Shown: positions 11,468 through 24,593 of the stretch, piece after piece | Layout: the number at the start of each line of letters is the position of its first letter | Numbering within the stretch: position 1 is the stretch's first letter | Assembly: GCA_022266195.1 (NCBI GenBank) | Contig: WHVY01000002.1 | Span: 4,541,001-4,605,000 of the forward strand | Source of the DNA: Tetranychus cinnabarinus | Taxonomy: Eukaryota > Arthropoda > Arachnida > Trombidiformes > Tetranychidae | Direction: 5' to 3' | DNA length: 64,000 nucleotides | Position numbers and translations under genes: made by a program | Notes under the pieces: model-generated | Told to the model about the DNA's origin: nothing | The model's database searches: none | What the model saw: only the letters and a program-made list of their open reading frames with translations

Positions 11468-13035
11468 GGCTATTTTGGGACGGCGATTATTCACTCAATC
11501 AGTTTTCTTGAATGGAAACACTATCTGCTTGATCAAAGTTCACAATTGTTATCACCCGATTTTCAGATCCAAATCATCTCAAGCAGTCTTCATGAATCTA
11601 AAAATAAGAAAATCGCAAACAGAATTTGCACGAATAATTAAAAACAATGTAAATTTTTATAAATCCAGCATAGTAAAATCACATGCAGCATAATGAAAAA
11701 CACGAATTTTGATTGTAAACATTATTATTAACAAAGACATAAATAACACGCTATTTTATCAAACGATAATTTTAAAGCAAAACATTATCTAAAATTACCT
11801 TAGATTTTTATGACAATATTGATGCTGTAAAAAATCCATATTTTTACAATGGATAAATCACACGAGTTGAAACTGTAAAATATGAGATAAACTGTCAATA
11901 ACAGCTGATTTGTGTGACACTCATTCTCAAATCTTTTGTAAACAAATCACGATATGCGAGGTAAATTCAAAATTGACATCTACACTTGATTAAGATCTGT
12001 TTTTAATTTATTATTGCAGATGATCCTAATTGATTTAAATTTACTAGAGTGTACAATGTATCGGTATTCATTTATTATTGCATATATTTTTTTATTTAGT
12101 GAAGACAAGACAAAGAACAGCAAGTCTGAGCTAATAAGTGATATCGATGCTGGATGCCAAGGTGTTCTAAGGAACATTGGAGAATGCTGGATGATCATAA
12201 GAATTCTGATCGATCGATTTCTAATCAAAAACTGCTCTAATTTTTACTTTATTCTCTCAATTGTCAGATAAATTTCAACATAAAATTCAAAAAATTCACT
12301 TAAAACATGCCAATTGTTAGAGCTGTGTGTTAAATAAACGCTCCTCCTTGTGTCCATGTAAATTGTTACATGTATCCAGTCTTCAAAGGCGAGGGTAATT
12401 CAAAATATAACAATCGGATAATTTTAATTTTTATTTAATTTTATCTTATCTATTCTTACTTTTCATAATTTTCATAATTTCTCGATCCGACAAAATTTTG
12501 TATCGACAGTTCTCTTCTGTTGTATTACTCTTTGATGTTGATACAAAATTCAAAATGATAAATTAACCATTTGCTCAATCTATTCTCCTCTTCACCAGCT
12601 AACCTTAAATATTTAATTAATTTTTATCACTCATTATTTATGTCCTTATTGATTTTTAACCGTTAACTATTTGTTACATTCAACTGCATCCATCAGTATG
12701 ATAGTTATCAGGACTCCTGATTCAGGAGCAATGCCAACGAGTTACAATAATCTCCTCAAGATCAAGAGCTAACGCACAGCTGATTTTGATCAAATCTCAC
12801 TTACAAAACAACTCTGCTCCATCAACCTCCTCTTCATCATCATCTTCATCACTTGTACAAGTCAAAACAACAGTACACTTTAAATGATGTTTTCAGTATT
12901 AATGTTGATTATTTTACTATTTTGATTGTTCACAACACTATTCCCGATTAACCAGGCTAAAAAATCATTTGGTCGATCAACCAAAATCTCTGTAAATTTC
13001 TTCAGTTGGTTTATTTTGTATACACTTGTTAAAAA
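11468..13035. other. Divergent intergenic region between PIG-Z and the TXNDC5-like gene
   Basis: Both flanking genes start outward from this 1.6 kb segment, so it should contain two promoters. The small opposing frames at 11980-12271 mirror each other on the two strands and have no support as genes. A 15-bp perfect palindrome (CTCCTGATTCAGGAG) lies near 12715, of unknown meaning. Confidence 0.4.
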
Positions 13036-16000
13036 ATGAATGTGATGTCTAATTTTAAGTTTATTTTAAGTCTTGTATCTTTTGTTGGCCTCTTAATTAG
13101 TCAAGTAATTTGTCGTGATTTAGATTTAAATCTTCAAACATTCAAAGATCTATCAACATCAACAAATTTACTCGTTCTTTTTTTGGTTCCATGGTAAGCA
13201 AACATCCTTCTTTGACTACATTCTCATTGAACTTAACATCATCAACATAACCTAACAGCCTTAACTTATGAATCCCCTATTTCGGTATCACAATTAGTCA
13301 GATTATCTCAGACTATTAAAATGCATAAGATGGTAAATTTAAATTCATTAAAAGCTTCTATACCGATAAATGAATCTTAGCTTATACTGTGATTATGCAT
13401 AAACCGAACTGTCCTTTCAAATTCTCTTATTTTCTTAATTCGTTAAAATTGTGTCCACTCCAGCATTATCATGTATTAATTATTCTCTAGCTATTCAAAT
13501 TCCGTAACTCCTTTGACCTGACTTTTACCCACTCTATTTGTACAGTTAAACGTTTAATCTAATCCCTTTTGTTAACTGATATCCCTCAAATATAACAAAT
13601 GATGGACCGGAGTAAAAGGCGAATACCCGGCAAATAGGCAAATACTCGGCAAATAGGCGAATACCGGTAAAAAGGCGAATAATCAGGCAAATAGACGAAT
13701 AAAAATCAAAAATAAATGATAAAATAATATTAGGTTTGTTACATATGATTTGGGATCTTTGTGGGTTTATAGAGACATAAAAACTGAGTCCATTTATGCA
13801 ATTAAAATTTTTTTCTGGCCAACAGTTTTCGGGAAAATTGAGGCTCAAGTTGAAACTTCGATCGCCTTTTTTTCAATTATGGAACCAAATTTTTTCATGA
13901 AACTTATTTCCCTGATGTAACTTTTGATGGCCAACCATAAAATGATCTTATTTTCTTATAAGCAGAACACTTTTTGTTTGTTTTTGTCACACACACAAAA
14001 GGTTTGACTGAAAATCGAAGTGATTTGCTGCACAGAAACAGAGAGTTTTATTTCTCAAAATAAGATCATTTTATGGTTGGCCATCAAAAGTTACATCAGG
14101 GAAATAAGTTTCATGAAAAAATTTGGTTCCATAATTGAAAAAAAGGCGATCGAAGTTTCAACTTGAGCCTCAATTTTCCCGAAAACTGTTGGCCAGAAAA
14201 AAATTTTAATTGCATAAATGGACTCAGTTTTTATGTCTCTATAAACCCACAAAGATCCCAAATCATATGTAACAAACCTAATATTATTTTATCATTTATT
14301 TTTGATTTTTATTCGTCTATTTGCCTGATTATTCGCCTTTTTACCGGTATTCGCCTATTTGCCGAGTATTTGCCTATTTGCCGGGTATTCGCCTTTTACT
14401 CCGGTCCACAAATGATCGTATTTTGGCGCACAGATGTTAAGATAATCCTGCATTTAGATCCTTACGTCTAATTCCTGGCTTCAACCCCAATTTTAACGGT
14501 TAAATGATTACCAATTGAAAAACCTTCGTAAATTTCACTATTACCAAGATAATGATTTCTTATGTTTCTTATTTCAAGCTAAGCCAACTTTTTCTGTGAC
14601 AATTTTGACATTTCAAGCTTACCAATGTTCATCATCATCCTTGATGCAAATTTTTTTGAATTTAGTCAAGTTCCCTCCATAATGCAATGAAAAACAGTGA
14701 AAATAATCATGAGACTATTAAAGTCTTTCAAGCTTCTCAAATAACAATGAAATGCATATTATATTTATCCTTACTTTCTGATTGTAAAAAAATATTAAGA
14801 ATAGCTAATAGTTGCGAATTGTATCAACATCAGTATTTCACTGATATAATTCATCTTCAAGCATATGCGATGAGCAATTGATCTTGGTTTCTATATTATT
14901 ATTATTTCAAATATTTAGCAATGTTTATTAAAGATGATTGCTTGACAAATGAGATGTTTGCTTCATTGTTGCCATTAATATTTGCTTACAGCTATACCAT
15001 TTTTGTTTGCAATCAATGTCGCTGTTGATGTTTGTAATTAATAGGATTTATTACCATAAAACCTGCCATTTACAATCACCGCTCTCAATTTGCCCTCTTT
15101 GTTTAAACATTTATTCAAAACAATTTTCCAGTTTATTAAGCTCTAACCATCCATAAATGGTACCATTTTTGCCTATTTGTTTAAGCTATTCATCCAATTT
15201 ATGTTAGTGTATTAAATGATTTCTCATGGTTACCATTGATAAACTTCATTAACTCCTTTTCGTGTGATTCTGTTCCTATTAATTATTCAAAAGTTGTGTT
15301 AGTTATCAAAAATAGTGTCAAAGTAGGGATCAATACTACAGTAATATCGATGATGATGCCAACACAATTCAGTAACAAGACCATTTTAAAGCGTAATTTG
15401 TCTCTTTTTCATCCGTTAAGGTGTGGACCTTGTCTCAATTACCAGCCTAAATGGAAACAATTGATGAAATATTTCAATGATGATCCAACAAAATTTGATT
15501 TACTGGTTGGACGTATTGATTGCTCTAAGGAGGTTGAATTGTGTGATGTTGAAAATGTCAATTTTTACCCAACTGTCCGACTTTACTCACCAACTCGTAA
15601 ACGTCCGATTGAAGCAATTGAATTGAAAGATTTCAATGTAATTGAGGAGTTTCTCCGTAAAAATATCAAGCTTCGTGCTGAGGTAAGTTAATGTTTGTTT
15701 AAACATCTTCTAACATTGAAACTAATATGTTTTCTTGTATCTTACAGATTGATTTTGCTAGTCTTATGTCTACAGAGCGACTGGATTCCGATGAATCAAG
15801 TGAACATGTTTTAACTGAACCTGACGAACCCGAGCCTGATCGAGTCAGTGGAGTTTATGAACTCAATGAAGATAATTTGGAAAAATTTCTGTCCAAGGGT
15901 CGCCATTTCGTCAAATTTTATGCTCCTTGGTGTGGTCACTGTCGCAACCTGGCTCCAACTTGGAAGCTTTTAGGTGACACCTTTCAAAATGATAAATCAG

Positions 16001-16679
16001 TGTCCATTTCAATGGTTGACTGTGAAGCATACTCTTTAGCTTGTCAAAAATTTGATATCAACAGCTATCCGACTTTATTGTGGATTGTTGACGGTGAAAT
16101 TGTTGACAGATATAATGGAATGAGATCGCACAAAGATCTTAAGGTTTGTACTTTTCTTTTGTCTATTTTTGCTCTTTTGTGTTGAATCATAATTGAGTGT
16201 CATTTTTATTTCACCATTTTTTTATAATTTTTACAATTTTCCCACCTTTTTCCACTTTAATTTGATTGATTCAGGCTTTTGTCAATCGTAAAAAGAAGGA
16301 GGATCAATTGAAATTAGAAAGACAAGGAACTGTCCGAAGCGAAGATGTCATCCACACCCTGACCAATTCAAATATCAATAAAGTTATACGCCACGGAGTC
16401 ACTTTTGTAAAATTTTGGGTTCCTTGGTGTAGCCATTGTAAAGCCTTAAGACCCGTTTGGAATGAACTTTCACGTAAACTATTGGGCAGAGTTAAAGTCG
16501 CTTCACTAGATTGTTCACAATTTGAAGATATTTGTGAAAAATATCAAGTCAATGGATATCCAACTTTAATCATTTTCAGAAATGGCCGTGCTGTTAGTGA
16601 ATATGAGCAAGAACGATCTCTTGATTCTCTCGTTGATTACACCTTGTCTTTTGCCGACGATTCTCGTGATGAATTATAG
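13036..16679 (+). CDS. TXNDC5/ERp46-like protein, three thioredoxin domains
   Basis: Four exons (13036-13193, 15421-15682, 15748-16143, 16275-16679) give 406 residues in phase. The protein starts with a signal peptide and carries three thioredoxin domains with active sites WCGPC (residues 53-57), WCGHC (201-205) and WCSHC (323-327). It ends in RDEL, a KDEL-type ER retention signal. TXNDC5 is an ER protein disulfide isomerase with three such domains, and the Drosophila counterpart is pretaporter. Splitting the first WCGPC across intron 1 is supported by phase: the exon ends in the first two bases of the Trp codon and the next supplies the third. Intron 1 is 2.2 kb and holds a complete fold-back transposon. 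The non-identical active sites suggest different redox potentials for the three domains. Confidence 0.9.
13618..13701. repeat. Subterminal 8-mer repeats in the left arm
   Basis: Eight copies of an 8-base motif, GGCGAATA or GGCAAATA (one GACGAATA), lie close together just inside the left end. They recur inverted in the right arm. Subterminal repeat clusters often serve as transposase binding sites in DNA transposons. Confidence 0.8.
14057..14407. repeat. Right inverted arm of the fold-back element
   Basis: This is the reverse complement of 13604-13954, including the eight subterminal repeats and the terminal CTCCGGTCC. A transcript of intron 1 could fold these arms into a hairpin of about 350 base pairs. 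Confidence 0.85.
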
Positions 16680-17758
16680 CAATCAAACGGAGGGATATTT
16701 CGAAAAATAATCCAGCTTCGAGCTTTATCTTCTTTCAAAAAAGCGCTTCTTTACCTTGTCAGTTAACACTCATCAGCTAACCACAATTTACAATTAATAT
16801 TGAACCTCACAAAAGCTATCTCGTTTATCCTGTCATTTTTCAATGGATTACAACAAAACTTCATTGTTTAGACTACAACTCAACGATAACCTATTCACTC
16901 TCTCTAGTGACTCGTCTAAACTTGAATTAAGATTTAATTCATGCCAGGAAAACCATTCATCATCTAAGCAGATTTTACAAGAAAAAACATCCATCAATCG
17001 AAAAAGCTTTTTGTACCAAAGATCTCATCTAAAATATACATAACCCATTTATTTATACAGCTAGGCAAAAAGCAAATGCTAAATAAAACCTCTTCAGTCC
17101 ATTAAATAACAGAATCACTTGAAATTGTATTTTTAGTTTTATTTTTATTTCATTTCTGTTTTTTTGTGCTCATGTGAATGAACAATTAATGACAATCGGG
17201 TGAATGTCATATACTTGAGAAAAGGACGGATCTTAAGGGGTAAAGGTTAAACAAAGAACACATAATCTTTTCCCTTTTCTCATCATTTCTATTTAAGAAC
17301 ATTCATGTTGATTGGTAAAATGAAATTCACAGTAAAGGTTAACTAATTTAAAAATGAATAAGAATACAGATTTGAAATTTTGATGAAATTAATGGTAATG
17401 CTAAGACATGACAATTTTAAATGGTTTTACGATGATCACAATGAGGTGAAGATGACTTTTTTTTAACAAAACTAAATGAACATTATAACCCAAAAGGGCA
17501 TTTGAACATTTCGTCAAAAGTAAAGTAGATGAAGCAGATTTTCGGACAAAAATAAAATGAGTAAATAAGATTACATTCAGTAAGCTGATTCCGTATTTTT
17601 TTTTTGATTTTCACATGAGGTTTCTCATTTTATGCATGTTGTTCAAAACTATCGTTCAAGTTAAATTAATATGAGTAGATGAGTCGATTACTATTAACTC
17701 ATATTAACAGTAACATTATGTATTTGATGTAAAATGAAAATAAGACATTATAACACAT
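16680..17758. terminator. Convergent 3' region with polyadenylation signal for the TXNDC5-like gene
   Basis: Two converging genes end on either side. AATAAA at 17082-17087 on the plus strand lies about 400 bases after the TXNDC5-like stop and is the likely poly(A) signal. Several T-rich runs on the plus strand around 17130-17160 could serve the opposite gene. No coding signal is seen. Confidence 0.5.
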
Positions 17759-20700
17759 TTAAAGACCACGACCTCTGATTCCATGGTCACCTTTAACCCG
17801 TAAAGCTTCACGATCTCGAGCACGTTTGAATAACCAGCTTCGTTTATCGCCATCTTTAGAGGGATACAATTGATTGGTTCGCCTTGATTTAGCTCTTGAA
17901 ATGTACCAATTATCGATCTCTTTTAAATCAGAAACATCTATTTCCTCTTCTGGTTCAGAGTAACCAACTTTGTACAATCGTTCTTTATTTTTTCGCCATT
18001 TGCTCTCCAAATTTTCCATAATCTTAGACATTTTTGAAGTTAATTTTTCAATTTTCTGAGGAACTGGTTTAAGATTGGTGGCAAATTTATTTCCAAGATC
18101 ATGAATCTTTCTCAAGCTGCCCGCAAGTAAATCCGTCATCTCCTTCATAACTTGTTGATATTCAGGAGTAGGATTTTCAGCCATAAATTCAATCCTTCTA
18201 ACCTCTGACCATTTTTCCCATATTTTATCCTGTAAGCTATTCAAAGCTGCCATGGTTGAGTTAATCTTTTGATGCATAGAGTCAGGAATCATAGTTTGTG
18301 TCTCGATAGCTTTTTCAACAATCATTTTCATAGCATCTACAAGCATTTTGGAACCACTGGAAAAACTGTCGCCAACAATATTGGAAAAGTCCATATCACC
18401 TAACCATTCATAAAACCGTCCATTGCTTGGTGAGTTTGCCTCTAAAGACTCGTCAATTGTTTCAGGCTGAGATGAAATGGATTCCAATTTAGCATGCATC
18501 TCTTCATACATTGCTTTCCACTTATTTACTTCATGTTTCTCACTGTCTAACATTTCCTGTAACTCTTGGATTTTGTCTTCAAGTGGAGTTACATCTTTGA
18601 TTTCATTGCTATTATAGCCAATGTAATTTCCCAAACCCATGAAAATACCAGCGGTTATAGCAAAGCAAACCATGAGATTCAATTTTAGGTTAACATTTGA
18701 ATTGGGTGTGTGGGTATAAGCCCGAGTACGATTTCCAATAAGACTGAGATCAATAATTCCATCGTCTAATTCAATATCTTCAGTATCATCAATATCATCA
18801 CCATAGTCTTCTTTGTGCATTCGAGACGATGACTCTTCTCCAATCATTACTGGATAGAGAGAGGGTTGAGAAACTCGAACAGGTTCAATGTCAGATTCAT
18901 TTGAAAAACCCTCAGAAGTACTTCCATAGCTTAAACGTCGCCGTCTACTCAACCGTGGAGTTGACTCTATCAGGTCAGATTTAGTTTTATCCGTTTCATT
19001 GTCTGAATGGTTCTCTAATTGTCCATATAAAGCAATATTTTCATTTGACGGGTGTAAATTTGATAAGTTGTCTGAAAATTGGTTTTCTTCGGTTTCATCA
19101 ACTTCCTCAATGTCACTCTGGTCATCTTTGTGTACAAAAAAGTCCGTTTCTTGGGCAACATTAATCTAAATCGGTAAAAAAGAGAAAAATGGCATTATTA
19201 TGACGAAAAATTTCAGAGCTTTTGATATCGATAAGCAACAACAAAGATAGGTTAAAGTAAAATCAGATAAAAAGATCAAGATTCAGTGTTTGAATCTGAT
19301 TTATTGGTCTAAATATTTAGAGAAGCAAATTAAATGTAAAAAATGAACATTGTACATTTTTTTGTACGCAAAATACTTGACTATTTGCATCATTCAGTTC
19401 TTTGTTTGCTGTTATTGCATTGGTTTTACCTTGAAAAGAAATGACAAGACATAGAATAATAAAGAGCAAAATGGAAGAAGGCTTCAGCTGTTAGCCATTT
19501 AAGCTTAACAGGTTTAAAACTGGTTTGGGTTTAAATGTTTACGAAGAAACAAGCTTTAGTGAGGTGGATAAAGCTAACTGGTAAACTTAAAGCTAGATCA
19601 TTATTCAGGTCACTTAACCATTGAAAAAAACTAGACCTTGAACAATCCATAATAAATTATTATATTTTTTTCGATCTCTTTTTTGTCAACACAATTCTTG
19701 CTATTCATTGTATCAATCAGCATTCGGATTGAATAGAGTTTGAAAGTGAAAGCTTAATCAATATTGGATCATTTTAATCAGGACTAAACAGTACTTGATT
19801 TTTGATCTGCTTATCAACTGATTAATTAAGAAAATCTCAAGTTGACCTAAAAAGGATTAAATGTTTATAAATGCTGACACTAAACACTTGGTTTTGATAG
19901 TGAAAAGGATTATTTGGTGTTGGGTTTAAGATGGGACAAGAAAATGATACAAAATGTAAATAATGAAATTTCAATCAAACTGTAAGGGATATCAAATCTT
20001 CATGATAAAGGTTACTGTGAGGATAATCAATAGACGCTGAAACAGTTGAAATTATAAGATGAATCTAACTGAATACTGTAACCAGTAAACTAAGGGACAA
20101 TAAAATCAATTTGATATCCGTTGTAGTTACTGTGAAATTTAAGCTGGCAATATGATTATTGATGAAAAACGAAAGTAAATTAATTTTGAGAAGCTTAAAC
20201 CCGAATGTAGCTCAAATAAATGTTAATTGGATACAACTGATTACAATTACAAGTGATAACATTGAGTAAGGTCAAGGTAAGTTGTGCTTTAAAAATAACA
20301 GGAGAAGAGCAAGATTGTTTTAAGATTTGTGTTTAAGCCATTCAGGGTTGCTGAATGTTAATATTTTGTTTGGTAAAGAAATAATTTGATATAATTAAGT
20401 TCAGTGGGAATCGTTGAAAGGAGAATGACTTATTACTGAAATTAGTTGAGTTACGATTTAAACATTGAAATTGCTTGGCGACCTCAAGATATGGTTCAAG
20501 TCACAAACTGTAGGTATTTCAATGTTATTTTGGCCTTTCGCATTTGTTCATTACGCATATTATGTTATACAAGCTATTGGAATTATTCCAAGATTATGTA
20601 TAAATGATGATGACTGTGCATAAACATCAGGAACATAACAACCTTTCGTCATAATCATCTGATGAAAAGTCACAATGAAGTATACTTGAAACACCTTGAT

Positions 20701-21597
20701 ACAAGCATAAATTGTTCTCAATGAAATTAAAAACAACAGTTTAATTACGCTGTGACAAGTTAACAACAAGATAACTAATCTTACTCAATATAACTTTATA
20801 ACACTGGTTCAACAATCAACCCCATTTTGTATTGTTTGGTCTTTCATTATTTTTCAACACTTTCAAATTTTTGGCAAACTATCATCGATATAACTGATTA
20901 TCGCTAATTGGATAGGTCTTTAGGTAAACCTATTTTGATTTGTAACACAGGTATTGAGACTTTTATTGTTTACTATCCATATGGTTTAATCACAGATTAT
21001 AAATTGCTTGAATGGATCATGATTTATTTAATATCTGGAAAAGATTTTTAATTGAGCTTGTCTAATCGATTAAAAGTAACTAGTTTTTATAGCTTAATTA
21101 CGTTTAAGGTGAATGTAATGATGACGAAAGATCAAACAATAGTAACAAAGAAAATAGATTGAGTCAAGTACAAGGATAGAAATGGAAAGGTGAGTTAAAC
21201 ATGGTGCTAATTTTCTGTAATCAGCAGGGTTAAGTATTCTAATCAAATGGTAAGAATCCTAAAATAAGACGAAAACAAGAAATATTAAACATTAATATAA
21301 CATGAGCATTGGAAGGAAAGAGTTGGAAACATCTCAATTTTGATTGCCACTTGATTTTGAAAAACAACAAACACTGAGAACACAAAAGCAATAGAATAAT
21401 TAACCAAATTTAATGGAAGCTAAAATGAAATTACACTCAGTAATTACCTCATCTTTTGAGGGTGAAACAGAAATAATTGTCCACTCATCAGATGTGTCCA
21501 ACTCCAATGGTATTTTATTTGAAGAAGATGATGTCAATGAAGAAGATGATGGAGATGAAGTATTAAACGAACTGTTAGGATTTTCATTTGAATCCAT
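17759..21597 (-). CDS. CCPG1-like single-pass ER membrane protein with LIR motif
   Basis: Two exons (21597-21448, exactly 50 codons, and 19165-17759) join in phase 0 to 518 residues, with a 2.3 kb intron. The N-terminal part is acidic, Ser-rich and presumably cytosolic. It holds DEWTIIS around residue 39, an LC3-interacting WxxI motif preceded by acidic residues. The motifs SDIEEV (67-72) and SDIEPV (141-146) follow. After an Arg run comes one transmembrane segment (about 212-233, LMVCFAITAGIFMGLGNYIG), then a predicted coiled coil and a charged C-terminal domain. Vertebrate CCPG1, an ER-phagy receptor, has the same order: WTVI LIR, SDI-type FIP200-binding motifs, single transmembrane segment with MGFGHFYG, lumenal coiled coil. 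Assignment is by architecture and motifs. PBXIP1-like proteins are the main alternative. Confidence 0.65.
19166..21447 (-). other. Intron 1 of the CCPG1-like gene
   Basis: The donor GTAATT follows the 50th codon and the acceptor TTTAG precedes ATTAATGTT. No repeat, coding frame or RNA gene is recognised inside this long AT-rich intron. Confidence 0.6.
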
Positions 21598-24593
21598 GAT
21601 TGGAGAAAAAAGGTGAATGAGATGAAAACAATAGAAGCCACAAAAACCCAAACAGATGGGCTAAAAGGTGAAAAAAGTAAAGAATGTTACTAGTGGCGAG
21701 ACGAACCAAAAATCACAAAGGATCCAGAAAGGGGAAAATGGCGAAGAAAACAAAGACCCAGAACCAGGAAAAATTTTGTTATGAAGAACGTGAAAAAAGC
21801 AGGTCAAATAAAACGTAAAGAACAAAAAAAATTAATAAATCCAGAAGATGAAGAAATAAAGAAATAAGTAATCCTTTGTCTTCTCACTGAAAATATCTTT
21901 CTTGCTTTCTCAATATATGACAAGGTGTAAACACATTCGGATCAATTGAAGAGATGATGATTATTGAGATAGCAATAGAGTTACTTAACCCCTCAACAAC
22001 AACAAATAATATACAAAGATCAAATTTGATTATTTAAACGCTATTAATCACAGACAAAAAGTTAGACATGGATAAATTGATTTAATTGAAATTGAAATCA
22101 AAAATGGCAATAATAAATAAAAATAACAAAACAAAACAATCACCAATTTATTCTGAGCAACTGAACAGATGAAGAGAGTCAAAACACAACAAAACCAAAC
22201 TCCTCCTTACTGCTTCCCCCCTCTAACCCGAATTTCCCCCAATCTAACCTAAGAAACTAACCTTATCAACAAAAAGGACCAGTATTTTAGTCTGTTTTTG
22301 TTTTTTGAATTAACCAATTTGTTAAACCTGGAAAGTAAATTTAATTGTAGTTTTTTAATATTAATTATTAACATCTCTTAATTTATATTTTAAGCAAGTT
22401 TAAGTTACAACCGGTTGATTAACTGCTTGTTACAATGTTTAACAATGTTGAAATCCACCCAAACCAGGATCGTTAAGGATTTTTCTTTCTCTTCAAACAC
22501 AACCCTTCATTGCTTTCTGGTTTCACTTTCAAAGAACAAGTTGGTTATAATGGGTTCTATTCCAGTTCATGATTACATTTACGTTTGAAACTTACCCAGT
22601 GAAAGTCAAAGGATTAGATTTAATTAGCAAATAAACACATAATTTACTAATTATTTAACTACATGACTACATGAATCGATCTTCAACCAAATCGATTATT
22701 CGATTATATTTAATCAAACCCGGTAGTAATAAGTGAAATAATTCTGGTGTATGGATGGTTATCAAGGTGATAAGGTGAATTCAAATAAGGATGAAATGAA
22801 CAAACTCGGACTGAAAATTGTCAAACTAGTTTTCAACTGTCCATGTTGAATTTGAAATTATAAGCTATTGACCTAAGTGTCTTTCAGATTTCAGGTTTTG
22901 TTATTGTGAACCAGGGATGTATCCATTATTATTACATTAAGTGGTCAATGTCGGAGAAGATTTTATGTCAAACGGTCATTTTTTAAGTAAATTGTGGTTT
23001 TAAACAAATAGGTTTATTATAAGTTTATAAGTATTCTTTGTTGGGTATTAATTCATTGTAACTGGATTCATGAGAGTAGCAAAGGATGGATTAATTGATA
23101 ATATCGATTTCGATGAACTTTGATTGATACCGAGCCACACACCCCAGCACACCCTAAACGTGTTGATCGTTTATGGATGATAATAACTATTAATGATAAA
23201 ACAGTTTCTAAATTGTTGTACATAGTTTAATGATCATCTGTTTCATCAGTTGCTAAGTTAAAACTAGAAGTCAATAATGGACTTGAAATAAGTTAATCGC
23301 ATCTTCAGTTGATAATCACTCATTTTTATTCTTCCAAGTTAATTTTCTGTTAATTGTTGTGATAAATATAAATGGTTTGTCGAGTCTCAAACTGTATTAG
23401 ACTTAAAATAAAATTGCACCTTGATATATACATTGATACATTGATACATTGATACATTTGGATTTAATGGATTATTTGTATCTTAAATTACGTTCAGTAT
23501 TACCAATGGTTAAAATTGATTAATCTTACTCAATGTTTCTCAATATTGAATTGATTTCTCTATTACAGTCAGATTCCTCAAGTTTTAGGCATTTAATCAA
23601 ATTTGATTCCAATACTGTAACTATTAACTAACCATACAAACTTGATAAAATTAAAACCAGAAAATTAAGATGCAATGATAACAGAATGACTGCATGGCAC
23701 CAGAATTTGAGAGACAACTTGAGACTCTGAAACTGAGAGGACTTTATTTATTCAAGATTGAGAGGAAATCTTTTGAATGTTTTGATCAGAGTTAACCTCA
23801 CACCACGAATAAACAGAACTAATGAGGCCACTTTGTTAATTGTCTATTGTTAAATATAAGAGAAGCCCTGATGAAACTAGATTGAGGCATCATTTCAACT
23901 ATTGTTGTTAGGTTTTGATAATTATCGTTGGTTGACAATATCGTCGATAGTGGATGAAGGAAAAAAACATCTGATTAATGATTTTCTTGACGATGAAAGA
24001 AAGACATTTCATCTTTACTGAAATACTGTTCAGATTAATTGGAATACTTCCTCAAAGCATATGTAGATCTCATTCCTAATATCATGGAGTCTAATCTCAA
24101 TCTACTATCAAGTAATCTTCAAGAAAATTTCTTACTTAATTAGCAAACTATTAATAAATTTCTATGTTCATTTCTTCTGAGCTCGATTTGAATTATCAGA
24201 CGAATTATTGTCAGGATCATGAAAATTTTCCATTGCTTCTAAAAGACAGATTACAGTTGCATTATAACTTTTGTTTGATGATCGCAGCTAAACAATATTG
24301 AGGTGTTGATTGCTGACAGATCAAATTACAGCTGTAAGAGTTGTTATTGTTGTAAAATGTAAAATGTTTAATGCATTTCATTTTGACGCTTTTATGGCCG
24401 AAATTGATAAAGTTTTATTTCATTTTGTTACAGCAATGAAGGATCGATTTCATAACAAACTCTAACTCATCTGTTAATTGTCGATTTATCATTCTTTGTA
24501 AAATAAATGCTGAATACTGGTTACAGTGGATTCATAGATAAACATTTACATTGTATTGACTAATTCAACATAATTACAGAAATGGATCTTGAT
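21598..24593. other. Gene-poor 3 kb intergenic region
   Basis: This gap should hold the promoter of the CCPG1-like gene. No frame of useful length or recognisable domain was found on either strand. A short tandem repeat lies at 23430-23458. It may contain noncoding exons that cannot be seen without transcript data. Confidence 0.4.
23430..23458. repeat. Short tandem repeat, 8-bp unit ACATTGAT
   Basis: Three full direct units of ACATTGAT and a partial fourth follow one another. It is likely a neutral minisatellite. Confidence 0.8.

Larger units (their letters stand above)
13604..14407. mobile_element. Fold-back/MITE-like DNA transposon with 9-bp target duplication
   Basis: The 804-bp element begins GGACCGGAG and ends CTCCGGTCC. 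It has two 351-bp inverted arms (13604-13954 and 14057-14407) around a 102-bp loop. The arms have equal length, and the antisense frames read through them translate identically over about 80 residues, so they are almost identical in sequence. It is flanked on both sides by ACAAATGAT (13595-13603 and 14408-14416). A 9-bp target duplication with long inverted repeats is typical of Mutator-like elements. There is no transposase, so it is non-autonomous. The small frames at 13546-13848 and 14163-14471 are mirror shadows of these arms. It sits in intron 1 of the TXNDC5-like gene. Confidence 0.88.

Noticed and set aside
11980..12271. Overlapping frames of about 80 codons on both strands
   Set aside because: Mirror frames over one AT-rich stretch in a promoter region, without coding character.
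13546..13848. Open frame of 100 codons, minus strand, identical over about 80 residues to a plus-strand frame at 14163-14471
   Set aside because: Both are the same arm of an inverted repeat read outward from the loop; no start context or domain, so they are repeat shadows rather than duplicated genes.
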